From NCBI GenBank assembly GCA_004554775.1, contig SFKI01000005.1, positions 1 to 64,000 of the forward strand: a stretch of 64,000 bases of DNA, written 5' to 3'. The position numbers were made by a program, and so were the translations under genes. The stretch comes from Subdoligranulum variabile (GTDB lineage Bacteria > Bacillota > Clostridia > Oscillospirales > Ruminococcaceae). This document shows positions 50,001 through 56,786 of this stretch, piece after piece. Numbering within the stretch: position 1 is the stretch's first letter; every line of letters begins with the position of its first letter. Below the pieces are notes generated by a model. It searched no databases and was not told the origin of the DNA. It saw nothing but the letters and a program-made list of their open reading frames with translations.

Positions 50001-50474
50001 ATGTCGCTGGAAAAAGCAAAGCAATACCTGGAAAGCAAGGGCTTTCTGAACCACATCATTGAACCGGATGTGACGACCGGCACGGTGGCCGAAGCCGCTG
50101 CCGCACTGGGCGTAGAGCCCGGGAGGATCGCCAAGACGCTGTCTTTCTTGCAGGGGGACAAGGCCGTGCTGATTTTGGTTGAGGGCGACGCCAAGGTGGA
50201 CAACCATAAGTATAAGGAAACGTTCCACACCAAGGCGAAGATGATCCCCTATGACGAGGTGGAGCATTGGGTCGGCCATGCGCCCGGCGGGGTGTGCCCG
50301 TTTGGCATCAACGCGGGCGTGGAAGTGTGGCTGGATGAAAGCCTGCGCAAGTTTGAGACCGTCTACCCCGCCGCTGGCAACGACCACAGCGCCGTAAAGC
50401 TGACCCTGCCCGAGCTGGAGCAGGCTTGCGAAGCCAAGGGCTGGGTGGATGTGTGCAAGACGCCCCAGGTATAA
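50001..50474 (+). CDS. ybaK: YbaK/EbsC family aminoacyl-tRNA deacylase
   Basis: A 157-residue single-domain protein. It has MSLEKAKQYLESKGFLNHII, TVAEAAAALGVEPGRIAKTLSFL, VLILVEGDAKVDNHKYKETF, and the VGHAPGGVCPFGINAGVEVWLDE block with the conserved glycine-rich GGVCPFG motif. These fit YbaK/ProX-type trans-editing enzymes that hydrolyse mischarged tRNAs (for example Cys-tRNAPro). GGAGG precedes the ATG by nine bases. It lies within the intervening element and continues toward the SseB-like gene. Confidence 0.92.
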   Translation: MSLEKAKQYLESKGFLNHIIEPDVTTGTVAEAAAALGVEPGRIAKTLSFLQGDKAVLILVEGDAKVDNHKYKETFHTKAKMIPYDEVEHWVGHAPGGVCPFGINAGVEVWLDESLRKFETVYPAAGNDHSAVKLTLPELEQACEAKGWVDVCKTPQV

Positions 50475-50477
50475 TTT

Positions 50478-50507
50478 GCAGGGGCGGATTCCATATCCGC
50501 CCGAGCA
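50478..50507. repeat. palindromic repeat, type A
   Basis: GCAGGGGCGGATTCCATATCC-type copy just after ybaK, followed by CGCCCGAGC. It is also inside the intervening element, so the repeat family is shared with the host chromosome. Confidence 0.85.
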
Positions 50508-50531
50508 GCCTCTGCAAAAAGGAGCAACATC

Positions 50532-50612
50532 GTGTTTGGCCGCATTGCCCCGGTGACGGATGCCGCCCTGACGCCGGAGCAGATCACCGGCAAGCGCACC
50601 AAAGAAAGCTGA
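50532..50612 (+). CDS. possible 26-residue small protein
   Basis: A GTG at 50532 follows AAGGAG by seven bases and opens a frame reading MFGRIAPVTDAALTPEQITG then KRTKES and stop. The ribosome binding site is good and it ends 16 bases before the SseB-like start, so it could be translated and coupled. I recognise no family. It may instead be the tail of a lost gene. Confidence 0.35.
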   Translation: MFGRIAPVTDAALTPEQITGKRTKES

Positions 50613-50628
50613 AAGTGAGGAACCCGCT

Positions 50629-51048
50629 ATGATGCAGGAAGAAGCCCTACAGGGCAACGAGACCATCGAGCAGGCCATTGCCGCATTGCAGCAAAGCGCC
50701 ACGCCGGAGCTGCTGGCCCACGCGCTGACGGCCATCCGCCGCCGCATCCGGGAAAACGGCCAGTTCGTGGTGGCCGTAGAGCCGGGCCCCGCCGCCCAGA
50801 TGAGCCTGAAAACCGTGCAGACCCCGGACGGCCGCGCCTGGTGGTACGCCTTTACCAGCTTTGAGGAAGAGATGCAGGGGGCCGAACAGGTGCAGTCCAC
50901 CTTTATGGCGGACATCGGCAAGCTGCTCGAGACCGCCCTGACCGTGCCCGAGATCGAGGGTATCATCCTGAACCCGTGGCACCGCACCCTGATGCTGGAT
51001 AAGACCCTGATCCAGATCATCCTGCCGGAAAGCCCGGTCGTCAGCTAA
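50629..51048 (+). CDS. SseB-like domain protein
   Basis: A 139-residue protein with an SseB N-terminal-type fold: ATPELLAHALTAIRRRIREN, GQFVVAVEP, GRAWWYAFTSFEEEMQGAEQ, TFMADIGKLLETAL and EIEGIILNPWHRTLMLDKTL. SseB was named for serine sensitivity in E. coli but its biochemical role is unclear. GTGAGG lies eight bases before the ATG. It is the last gene of the intervening element; its stop lies 33 bases before the right recombination site. Confidence 0.75.
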   Translation: MMQEEALQGNETIEQAIAALQQSATPELLAHALTAIRRRIRENGQFVVAVEPGPAAQMSLKTVQTPDGRAWWYAFTSFEEEMQGAEQVQSTFMADIGKLLETALTVPEIEGIILNPWHRTLMLDKTLIQIILPESPVVS

Positions 51049-51081
51049 AAAAACCGAATAACGACACAAACAGCCCCGACT

Positions 51082-51096
51082 GTCTGCCCTACCTGG
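51082..51096 (+). repeat. right recombination site of the intervening element
   Basis: GTCTGCCCTACCTGG, the direct partner of 44094-44108. The frame through CCT ACC TGG continues directly into CCG GAA CAG GCA, the 3' part of the spore gene. Confidence 0.85.
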
Positions 51097-53157
51097 CCGG
51101 AACAGGCACTGCGCGCGAACATCCTTGCGCAGATCAGCCTTGCGCTTAACCGCATCTGGACCGAGTGGTATCCCAGCCGGGGCTATAGTTTTAATATCAC
51201 CGGCTCGCCGGGCGTCGACCAGGCCTATGTCTCGGGCCGCACGGTGTTTGCGGTGATGGAAAAACTGACCGCCGAACTTTTCAACACCTACGTGCGCCGC
51301 AGCGGCGACCAGGAGCCCTACTACACCGAGTATTGCGACGGCAAGACTGTCACTTGCCCGGGCATGAAGCAGTGGGGCACCGTCGACCGCGCCAAAGAAG
51401 GCAAAAACGCCCTGCAAATTCTGCGGTACTACTACGGCAGCCGGGTGGAGCTGGTCACCACCAATAACATCGCAGCCATCCCGTCCAGCTACCCGGGCAG
51501 CCCGCTGCGGCGCGGCAGCACCGGCACCAACGTGCGCATCATCCAGCGGCAGCTTTCCCGCATTGCCAAGGACTACCCGTTCTTCGGCAAGCCGACCGTG
51601 AACGGCGTGTTTGACGAGATGACCGAGAACGTTGTGAAAAAATTCCAGAAGCAGTTCGGCCTGACGGCGGACGGTGTGGTCGGCAAAAGTACCTGGTTCA
51701 AAATCAGCTATATCTACGTCAGCGTCAAGGACCTGGCCGAGCTGACCAGCGAGGGCGAGACCGCCGACGGCACCCAGAGTGCGGGCAGCTGGCCGGGCAC
51801 GACCCTGCGGCGCGGCAGCACCGGCAGCAATGTCGAGCAGGTGCAGTTCTGGCTTTCCGACCTTGCGCAGTTTGACAGCAGCCTGCCTGCTGTGACGGTG
51901 GACGGCAGCTACGGCGCGGCGACCGAGCGGGCGGTGCGGGCGTTCCAGCAAAAGCAGAGCCTGACGGCGGACGGCGTGGTGGGGCGCACGACCTGGAATG
52001 CCCTGTACGCCGCCTGGCTGGAAGCGCAAAGCGACCTGGGCGGCACGGCCTGGCCCGGCACGGCGCTGCGGCGCGGCAGCACCGGTATGGAAGTGCGGCT
52101 CGTGCAGTTCTGGCTGCGGCTGGCGGCGGACAACTACAGCGGACTGACCACGGTGAAGGTGGACGGCAGCTACGGCCCCGCGACCGTCAGCGCGGTGACA
52201 GCGTTCCAGAACAAATTTGCCCTGGCGGCGGACGGCGTGACGGGGCGCAGCACCTGGAACAAATTAAAGGAGGTCGCCCTCGCGGTCGCCAACAAAATTG
52301 TGGATTACAACGTAACGCCCGGGCAGTTCACCGCCACGGTGCGCCAGGGCAGCAGCGGCACGGCTGTGCGGGCTGTGCAGTTCTATCTGCGGCGGCTGTC
52401 CGCCTACTACAGCGAGCTGCCTGCCGTCACGGTGGACGGAACGTTTGGCACGGCCACCACCCGCGCGGTGCGCGCTTGGCAGGAGCGTGCGGGTCTTACC
52501 GTGGACGGCACGGTCGGACGCCTGACCTGGCAAAGCATCTATGACGCCGTGCAGGCGCTGGAAACCAGCGGCCCGGTGGTGCGGGCGGTGCGCCTGCCCT
52601 CTCCCGCCGTGACCCTGCGGCCCGGCGACAGCGGCCCCGCCGTTTTGCAGCTGAACCGCCTGCTGCTGTTTTTGAACCAGTGGATCCCCGAAATCAACTT
52701 TTTGGCTAGCACCGAGCCGGGCCATACCTTTGACCCCGAACTGGAAATTGCCGTGCGCAGCGCGCAGCAATACTTCGGACTGGAAGAGACCGGCGAGGTG
52801 ACGCCCGCAGCCTGGAAAATTTTCCGCGATGCCGCTTTGACGTTGCTGGCCGCGACCCCCGCTGCGGCAGGGCCGGAACCGGGCGGCGAGTGGCCGGCCT
52901 CGGCTTTGGCGCTTGGCAGTGTAGGCCCGGCTGTGCTGCAGGTGCAGCAGTGGCTGAACCTGATCGCCGTTGTGGACCAGGGCGCGGACTTTGTGCCCGA
53001 GACCGGCGTGTTTGACACGGCCACCCAGGCCGCACTGGAAAGCTACCAGCTTACGGCGGGATTACAGCCGTTGGGCGTGGTGGACGCCGACACCTGGGAA
53101 AGCCTGCGCCTGGCCGCGCAGGGCCTGTACCGCGAATGCCGGAACGAGGAGGGGTAA
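51097..53157 (+). CDS. 3' part of the split spore peptidoglycan-binding gene
   Basis: The frame is open from 51049 but has no credible start before an internal ATG at 51244 that lacks a ribosome binding site. Coding content begins at 51097: PEQALRANILAQISLALNRI, WTEWYPSRGYSFNITGSPGV and GRTVFAVMEKLTAELFNTYV, which continue the conserved domain broken at 44108. Six peptidoglycan-binding (PF01471-like) repeats follow. The first four are regular, with LRRGSTG-x-x-V, DG-x-[FY]-G-x-A-T and LTADGVVG-x-x-TW motifs; the last two are weaker. No lytic catalytic domain is visible. It ends two bases before an M15-like peptidase gene. Rejoining to the 5' part gives 879 codons. Confidence 0.85.
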   Translation, partial: PEQALRANILAQISLALNRIWTEWYPSRGYSFNITGSPGVDQAYVSGRTVFAVMEKLTAELFNTYVRRSGDQEPYYTEYCDGKTVTCPGMKQWGTVDRAKEGKNALQILRYYYGSRVELVTTNNIAAIPSSYPGSPLRRGSTGTNVRIIQRQLSRIAKDYPFFGKPTVNGVFDEMTENVVKKFQKQFGLTADGVVGKSTWFKISYIYVSVKDLAELTSEGETADGTQSAGSWPGTTLRRGSTGSNVEQVQFWLSDLAQFDSSLPAVTVDGSYGAATERAVRAFQQKQSLTADGVVGRTTWNALYAAWLEAQSDLGGTAWPGTALRRGSTGMEVRLVQFWLRLAADNYSGLTTVKVDGSYGPATVSAVTAFQNKFALAADGVTGRSTWNKLKEVALAVANKIVDYNVTPGQFTATVRQGSSGTAVRAVQFYLRRLSAYYSELPAVTVDGTFGTATTRAVRAWQERAGLTVDGTVGRLTWQSIYDAVQALETSGPVVRAVRLPSPAVTLRPGDSGPAVLQLNRLLLFLNQWIPEINFLASTEPGHTFDPELEIAVRSAQQYFGLEETGEVTPAAWKIFRDAALTLLAATPAAAGPEPGGEWPASALALGSVGPAVLQVQQWLNLIAVVDQGADFVPETGVFDTATQAALESYQLTAGLQPLGVVDADTWESLRLAAQGLYRECRNEEG

Positions 53158-53159
53158 TC

Positions 53160-53849
53160 ATGGCAAAACTGTTCGTGTACGATGCCTTCAACAACCGCTT
53201 CTTCACCTACAACTTAAACGAGAACGACCCCATGCCCTACAGCTACGGCAGCACGCTGAAGCTGCGGGAGTTCCGCGGCGCCAGCGGGGCCAATGTACTG
53301 TGGACCACCACTGCCGCGATGGAAGCCTGGAACCTGACCCGCCGCACCTACGGCAAAAGCATCCCCGTAGGGTACGCGTTCAAACGCATCTGGGAGGGCG
53401 GCCACGGCACGATCAGCCAGCACTATGCGGGCGTGGCATTTGATGTGGGCCAAAGCAGCGGGGCCGATGCGCGCAGGGCCATCTACAACGCCGCCGTGGC
53501 CACCAAAGCGTGGGGGTACGTGGAGCCGCTTTCGATGACGCCGACCTGGGTACACTTTGACCGCCGCTACGGCACACCGGCCTGCGCCAACACCACGGCA
53601 GGCTATCCCACCGTGCGGCGCGGCAGCCGCAGCACCTATGTGCTGGTGCTGCAGGACGCCCTCAACGCCCTGGGCTACACGACCGGCACGCTGGACGGAA
53701 CGTTCGGCAGAAGGACCGAAACCGCCCTGAAAGCCGTGCAGCGCCGCTTTGGCCTGACGGCGGACGGCATCTGCGGATGCAGAAGCTGGCGCAAGATCAC
53801 CGAGGCCGTCGTCGGCATTGGCCGCACCGCGACCGTGATTGATAAATAA
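53160..53849 (+). CDS. M15-like peptidase with C-terminal peptidoglycan-binding domain
   Basis: A 229-residue protein starting MAKLFVYDAFNNRFFTYNLN at 53160, with GAGGAGGGG five bases upstream. The middle part has GYAFKRIWEGGHGTISQHYA then GVAFDVGQSSGA and TPTWVHFDRRYG. The His-x6-Asp and later Trp-Val-His set is the zinc triad of M15A (PF08291-like) D,D-peptidases. A C-terminal peptidoglycan-binding repeat follows (VRRGSRSTYVLVLQDALNAL, YTTGTLDGTFGRRTETALKA, GLTADGICG). It is translationally linked to the split spore gene, so it is likely a spore cortex or germination enzyme. Confidence 0.85.
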   Translation: MAKLFVYDAFNNRFFTYNLNENDPMPYSYGSTLKLREFRGASGANVLWTTTAAMEAWNLTRRTYGKSIPVGYAFKRIWEGGHGTISQHYAGVAFDVGQSSGADARRAIYNAAVATKAWGYVEPLSMTPTWVHFDRRYGTPACANTTAGYPTVRRGSRSTYVLVLQDALNALGYTTGTLDGTFGRRTETALKAVQRRFGLTADGICGCRSWRKITEAVVGIGRTATVIDK

Positions 53850-53867
53850 GGCCCGACCTGCTATACT
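53839..53867 (+). promoter_or_regulatory. promoter of the nitroreductase gene
   Basis: TTGATA (53839-53844, overlapping the end of the peptidase gene), 17 bases, TATACT (53862-53867). Confidence 0.7.
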
Positions 53868-53923
53868 AAAGATTATATCGCCGTCCTGCGCGCGGTAAAA
53901 CAAGTAGCAAGGATGTGTTGGGA

Positions 53924-54499
53924 ATGGATATGATGGAATTTCTGCGCACGCGCCGCACCTACCGCCGGTTTGCACAGCGCCCTGTGGAGCCCGAAATTTT
54001 GCGGGAATGTGTGGACGCTGCCCGCATTGCCAGCTGCGGTGCCAACCGCCAAACGCTGAAATATGTGGTGGTGCAAAGCCCCGAAGCCGTTGCCGCCGTG
54101 CAGCCGCTGGTGCATTGGGCCGCCTATCTGCCGCAGGAGCAGGGCACGCCCAAAGCCGACGAAATGCCGACCGCGTTTATTGCCGTGCTGCAGGACGAAA
54201 CCCTGCCCGGCGGCAGCGACGTCGACACCGGCCTTGCCCTGGGCAGCCTGACCGCTGCCGCCTGGGCACACGGCGTAGGCAGCTGCATCATGGGGGCTAT
54301 CGACCGCCCGGCCCTGGGCAAGCTGCTGGCCCTGCCCGACAAAATGCGGCTGTGCTATATGGTCGCCCTGGGCTACCCCGCCCACGAAAGCCATTTGGTA
54401 ACCATGGAAAACGGCAGCGTGAAATACTACCTCGACCCCGCCCGCGATTACTGCGTACCCAAACGCGGGATGGATGAGGTTTTGATCAAGACGGTATAA
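53924..54499 (+). CDS. nitroreductase family protein
   Basis: A 191-residue flavin enzyme starting MDMMEFLRTRRTYRRFAQRP. The FMN phosphate-binding arginines (R-T-R-R-T-Y-R-R-F) are at the N terminus. ILRECVDAARIASCGANRQT is the usual second helix, AWAHGVGSCIMGAIDRPAL and VALGYPAHESH lie near the C terminus. AAGGA lies about ten bases before the ATG at 53924; GTG at 53915 is possible. Physiological substrate unknown. It has its own promoter and terminator. Confidence 0.9.
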   Translation: MDMMEFLRTRRTYRRFAQRPVEPEILRECVDAARIASCGANRQTLKYVVVQSPEAVAAVQPLVHWAAYLPQEQGTPKADEMPTAFIAVLQDETLPGGSDVDTGLALGSLTAAAWAHGVGSCIMGAIDRPALGKLLALPDKMRLCYMVALGYPAHESHLVTMENGSVKYYLDPARDYCVPKRGMDEVLIKTV

Positions 54500-54504
54500 G
54501 AAAA

Positions 54505-54538
54505 CAGCCCGCAGCGGAAAAGCTGCGGGCTGCTTTTT
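54505..54538 (+). terminator. terminator of the nitroreductase gene
   Basis: AGCCCGCAGC pairs with GCTGCGGGCT around six bases, followed by GCTTTTTG. Confidence 0.9.
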
Positions 54539-54542
54539 GTTC

Positions 54543-54713
54543 GCACGGGCGGATATGGAATCCGCCCCTACGACTCATGGAAACATCCCTTTGTGTAGGG
54601 GCGAACATTGTTCGCCCGTGCAGTTTTACGGTAACGCAAGGTTCCATGGACGAGCAGTGCTCGCTCCTACAGCACGTTCCACCACCGTAGGGGCGGATTC
54701 TATATCCGCCCGT
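54543..54713. repeat. cluster of four palindromic repeats
   Basis: Type A inverted at 54543-54571, type B at 54595-54621, a diverged type B inverted at 54649-54671 (GACGAGCAGTGCTCGCTCC), and type A at 54687-54713. They alternate in orientation and fill the whole gap between the nitroreductase terminator and the GH13 gene. Confidence 0.88.
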
Positions 54714-54719
54714 AGGCAC

Positions 54720-56288
54720 TTACCCCAACACCGCAAAGCTCTGCGCACCCAAGCACAGGGTGCCGTCTTTGATCGCGGCATCGCCGATGGCGTAGAGTAC
54801 GCAGGCGTCGTCCTTCAGCTTCAGCGGCAGCTCGGCGCTTACCCCGGCGGGGTTGACGGCACAGGTCAGCTTGCCGCGCTGCCAGGCAAACGGGCGGTAG
54901 TCGTCCTTGGCCTTGGGCGCGTACAATACTTTAAACGAAGCATCCGAATCCAGATCGCGGTGCGCGTGGCGGAACGCAAGCAGGCTCTTGACGCTGTTCA
55001 GCAGACTGTGCGGGTCGGCCTGCTGCGCGGCGACCGTGGGGGCGTCATCGGCGGTATCCACCGGCAGGTAGAGCGCATCGGTGCTGGCGGTGGAGAAACC
55101 ATGGTTGGCGCTGCCGTCCCACTGCATCGGCGTGCGGGAGCCGGTGCGGAAATAGCCGCCCTCCTTGGTGGGCAGCGGCAGATACCGCATGCCGATCTCA
55201 TCGCCGTAATACACAAACGGCGCGCCGGGCAGCGTAAACAGCGTGGCGTAGGCCAGCCGCAGCTCGTCCACCGTCAGGCCTGCCGCAGGGCGCACGGTGT
55301 CGTGGTTGCAGGTGATAAAGCACCACAGCCCGTCCTTGTGGGTGGCCTTGTAATTGGGCAGATAATCGTCCAGGAACTTATCGATGCCGGTGCCGGAATC
55401 CTTGCAGAAGTACGCCTTGCCGATGTTGTGCGGGTTCGAGTCGGCTGCACCGTCGTAGTTGCGCATCAGCCAGCTGTAGCCGTTGCCCTGCCACTCGAGA
55501 TAAAAGTCCATATCAAAGCCGTTTTTCAGCGACATGCGCGGGCCGTTCCACTCGGCCACCAGCGCGGCTTCGGGGTATTCCTTATCCAGCATGGCGGCAA
55601 TGTCCCGCCAGATAGCGCAGGTGTATTTTTTGTGTTTGGTATCGTTTTTGACCAGGCTCGAAGCCATATCCACGCGGAAGCCGTCGCAGCCCATATCCAG
55701 CCAGAACCGCATGACATCTTTCATCGCTTCCACGGTCGCCTGGCAGGCGGGGGCGGTGGTGGGCATTTGCCATTTCTCGTGGATCTTGCCGTAACCATAG
55801 TTCAGCGCGGGCTGGCACTTGAAGAAGTTTAAAATGTAGGTGCCGTTGCGCGCAGTCTCGCCGCCGATGAACGGCATGCCGTCGCCGGAAGAAAAGCAGG
55901 AATCCGTCCAGATGTAACGGTCGGAGTATTCGTTCGGCTCAGGCTGGCAGCTGGCCTTGAACCAGGCATGCTCCTCGCTGGTGTGGCCGGGGACAAAGTC
56001 GAACAGCACGCGGATACCTTTCTCGTGCGCAGCTTTAAACAGCGCGGCGGCGTCGGCATTGGTGCCGTAGCGCGGGGCAATCTTTTTGTAGTCCCGCACG
56101 TCGTACCCGGCGTCCTTGAACGGCGAGTCATAGCAGGGGTTGATCCACAGCGCGTTGCAGCCAAGGTCCTTGATGTAATCCAGCTTGGCGATAATGCCGG
56201 GAAAATCGCCGATGCCATCCCCGTTGGTATCATAAAAACTCTGGGGATAGATCTCGTAGAATACAGCGTCTTTTAACCATTGTTTCAT
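54720..56288 (-). CDS. GH13 alpha-glucosidase / alpha-amylase family hydrolase
   Basis: A 522-residue GH13 enzyme. VFYEIYPQSFYDTNGDGIGD starts the barrel; FDFVPGHTSEEHAWF is region I. MGCDGFRVDMASSLVKND carries the nucleophile Asp (region II), AALVAEWNGPR the acid/base Glu (region III) and FITCNHDTVRP the third Asp (region IV). A C-terminal beta domain follows. The region II sequence and lack of a signal peptide suggest an intracellular oligosaccharide-hydrolysing glucosidase (oligo-1,6-glucosidase or amylosucrase-like neighbours are alternatives). It is a single gene between repeat clusters. Confidence 0.92.
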   Translation of the reverse strand: MKQWLKDAVFYEIYPQSFYDTNGDGIGDFPGIIAKLDYIKDLGCNALWINPCYDSPFKDAGYDVRDYKKIAPRYGTNADAAALFKAAHEKGIRVLFDFVPGHTSEEHAWFKASCQPEPNEYSDRYIWTDSCFSSGDGMPFIGGETARNGTYILNFFKCQPALNYGYGKIHEKWQMPTTAPACQATVEAMKDVMRFWLDMGCDGFRVDMASSLVKNDTKHKKYTCAIWRDIAAMLDKEYPEAALVAEWNGPRMSLKNGFDMDFYLEWQGNGYSWLMRNYDGAADSNPHNIGKAYFCKDSGTGIDKFLDDYLPNYKATHKDGLWCFITCNHDTVRPAAGLTVDELRLAYATLFTLPGAPFVYYGDEIGMRYLPLPTKEGGYFRTGSRTPMQWDGSANHGFSTASTDALYLPVDTADDAPTVAAQQADPHSLLNSVKSLLAFRHAHRDLDSDASFKVLYAPKAKDDYRPFAWQRGKLTCAVNPAGVSAELPLKLKDDACVLYAIGDAAIKDGTLCLGAQSFAVLG

Positions 56289-56354
56289 GAGGGGGAGTCT
56301 CCTTTTATTATTTTATTATAAAATGTACGGGGGTGTATGCGGAGAAAGAAAACT

Positions 56355-56430
56355 GTAGGGGCGAACACTGTTCGCCCGCGGAGTTTAGCGGCGGCACGAG
56401 ATCGCACGGGCGCACAGTATGCGCCCCTAC
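56355..56430. repeat. two palindromic repeats, type B, in opposite orientation
   Basis: GTAGGGGCGAACACTGTTCG-type at 56355-56381 and its inverted variant with GGGCGCACAGTATGCGCCC at 56404-56430. The same paired arrangement is seen at 21243-21318. Confidence 0.88.
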
Positions 56431-56442
56431 ACCACGCACCTA

Positions 56443-56560
56443 AAGGCTCCCCCTTGAGGGGATCTCCCGCGCAGCGGGTGAGAGGTGGCTACGCAGCCAC
56501 AGGCATCACCCGGCCACCCTTCTGTCACCTTCGGTGACAGCTCCCCTCAAGGGGAGCCAA
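56443..56560. repeat. 118-base composite inverted-repeat element (full copy)
   Basis: The ends AAGGCTCCCCCTTGAGGGGA and TCCCCTCAAGGGGAGCC are inverted repeats. The interior has further hairpins: TCCCGCGCAGCGGG, GTGGCTACGCAGCCAC and TGTCACCTTCGGTGACA. Partial copies lie at 21173, 43436, 46042 and 61341. It is MITE-like, with no coding capacity. Confidence 0.8.
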
Positions 56561-56706
56561 CTCGCCGCCCTACTTTACTTTATACTATAATGTCCCACCC
56601 GCTTTGTCAATGCCCTATTTCACTTTGTGCAAAACGACAAAAATTACTAATAATTTTCGACCATTTTGCCCTGTGACCAACATGCTGACAAAATATGAAC
56701 AATTCA

Positions 56707-56735
56707 TTGACAAAGCAAGAACAACGGTTTAAAGT
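56707..56735 (+). promoter_or_regulatory. promoter of cstA
   Basis: TTGACA (56707-56712), 17 bases, TAAAGT (56730-56735), about 50 bases before the start codon. Confidence 0.75.
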
Positions 56736-56786
56736 AATAGGACAAGCGATTGTAAAAATATGTAAGAAATGAGGGAGTTTATACAA

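Larger units (their letters stand above)
44099..51096. mobile_element. skin-like intervening element splitting a spore gene (about 7 kb)
   Basis: The two halves of one spore gene flank this segment, which is bounded by a direct repeat 6,988 bases apart. A serine recombinase gene lies directly inside the left end. Excision would join TAC CCT ACC TGG to CCG GAA CAG and restore one open frame (43530-44108 plus 51097-53157, 879 codons plus stop). The cargo is recombinase, uridine phosphorylase, cytX, thiD with TPP riboswitch, an HD-GNAT fusion, ybaK and an SseB-like gene. No capsid, tail, replication or conjugation genes are visible. Known analogues are skin in sigK and other sporulation-linked intervening elements in Bacillus and Clostridia; developmental excision here is an inference. 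Confidence 0.8.
56289..56706. other. 418-base intergenic region built of repeats
   Basis: No gene is supported. It contains two opposed palindromic repeats (56355-56430), a full copy of the GGCTCCCC-type element (56443-56560), and an AT-rich stretch leading to the cstA promoter. Confidence 0.8.

Noticed and set aside
44094..51096. Simple chromosomal inversion or IS insertion explaining the split spore gene
   Set aside because: The end repeats are direct, not inverted, both gene halves keep the same orientation and codon phase, and there is no transposase or terminal inverted repeat at the junctions.
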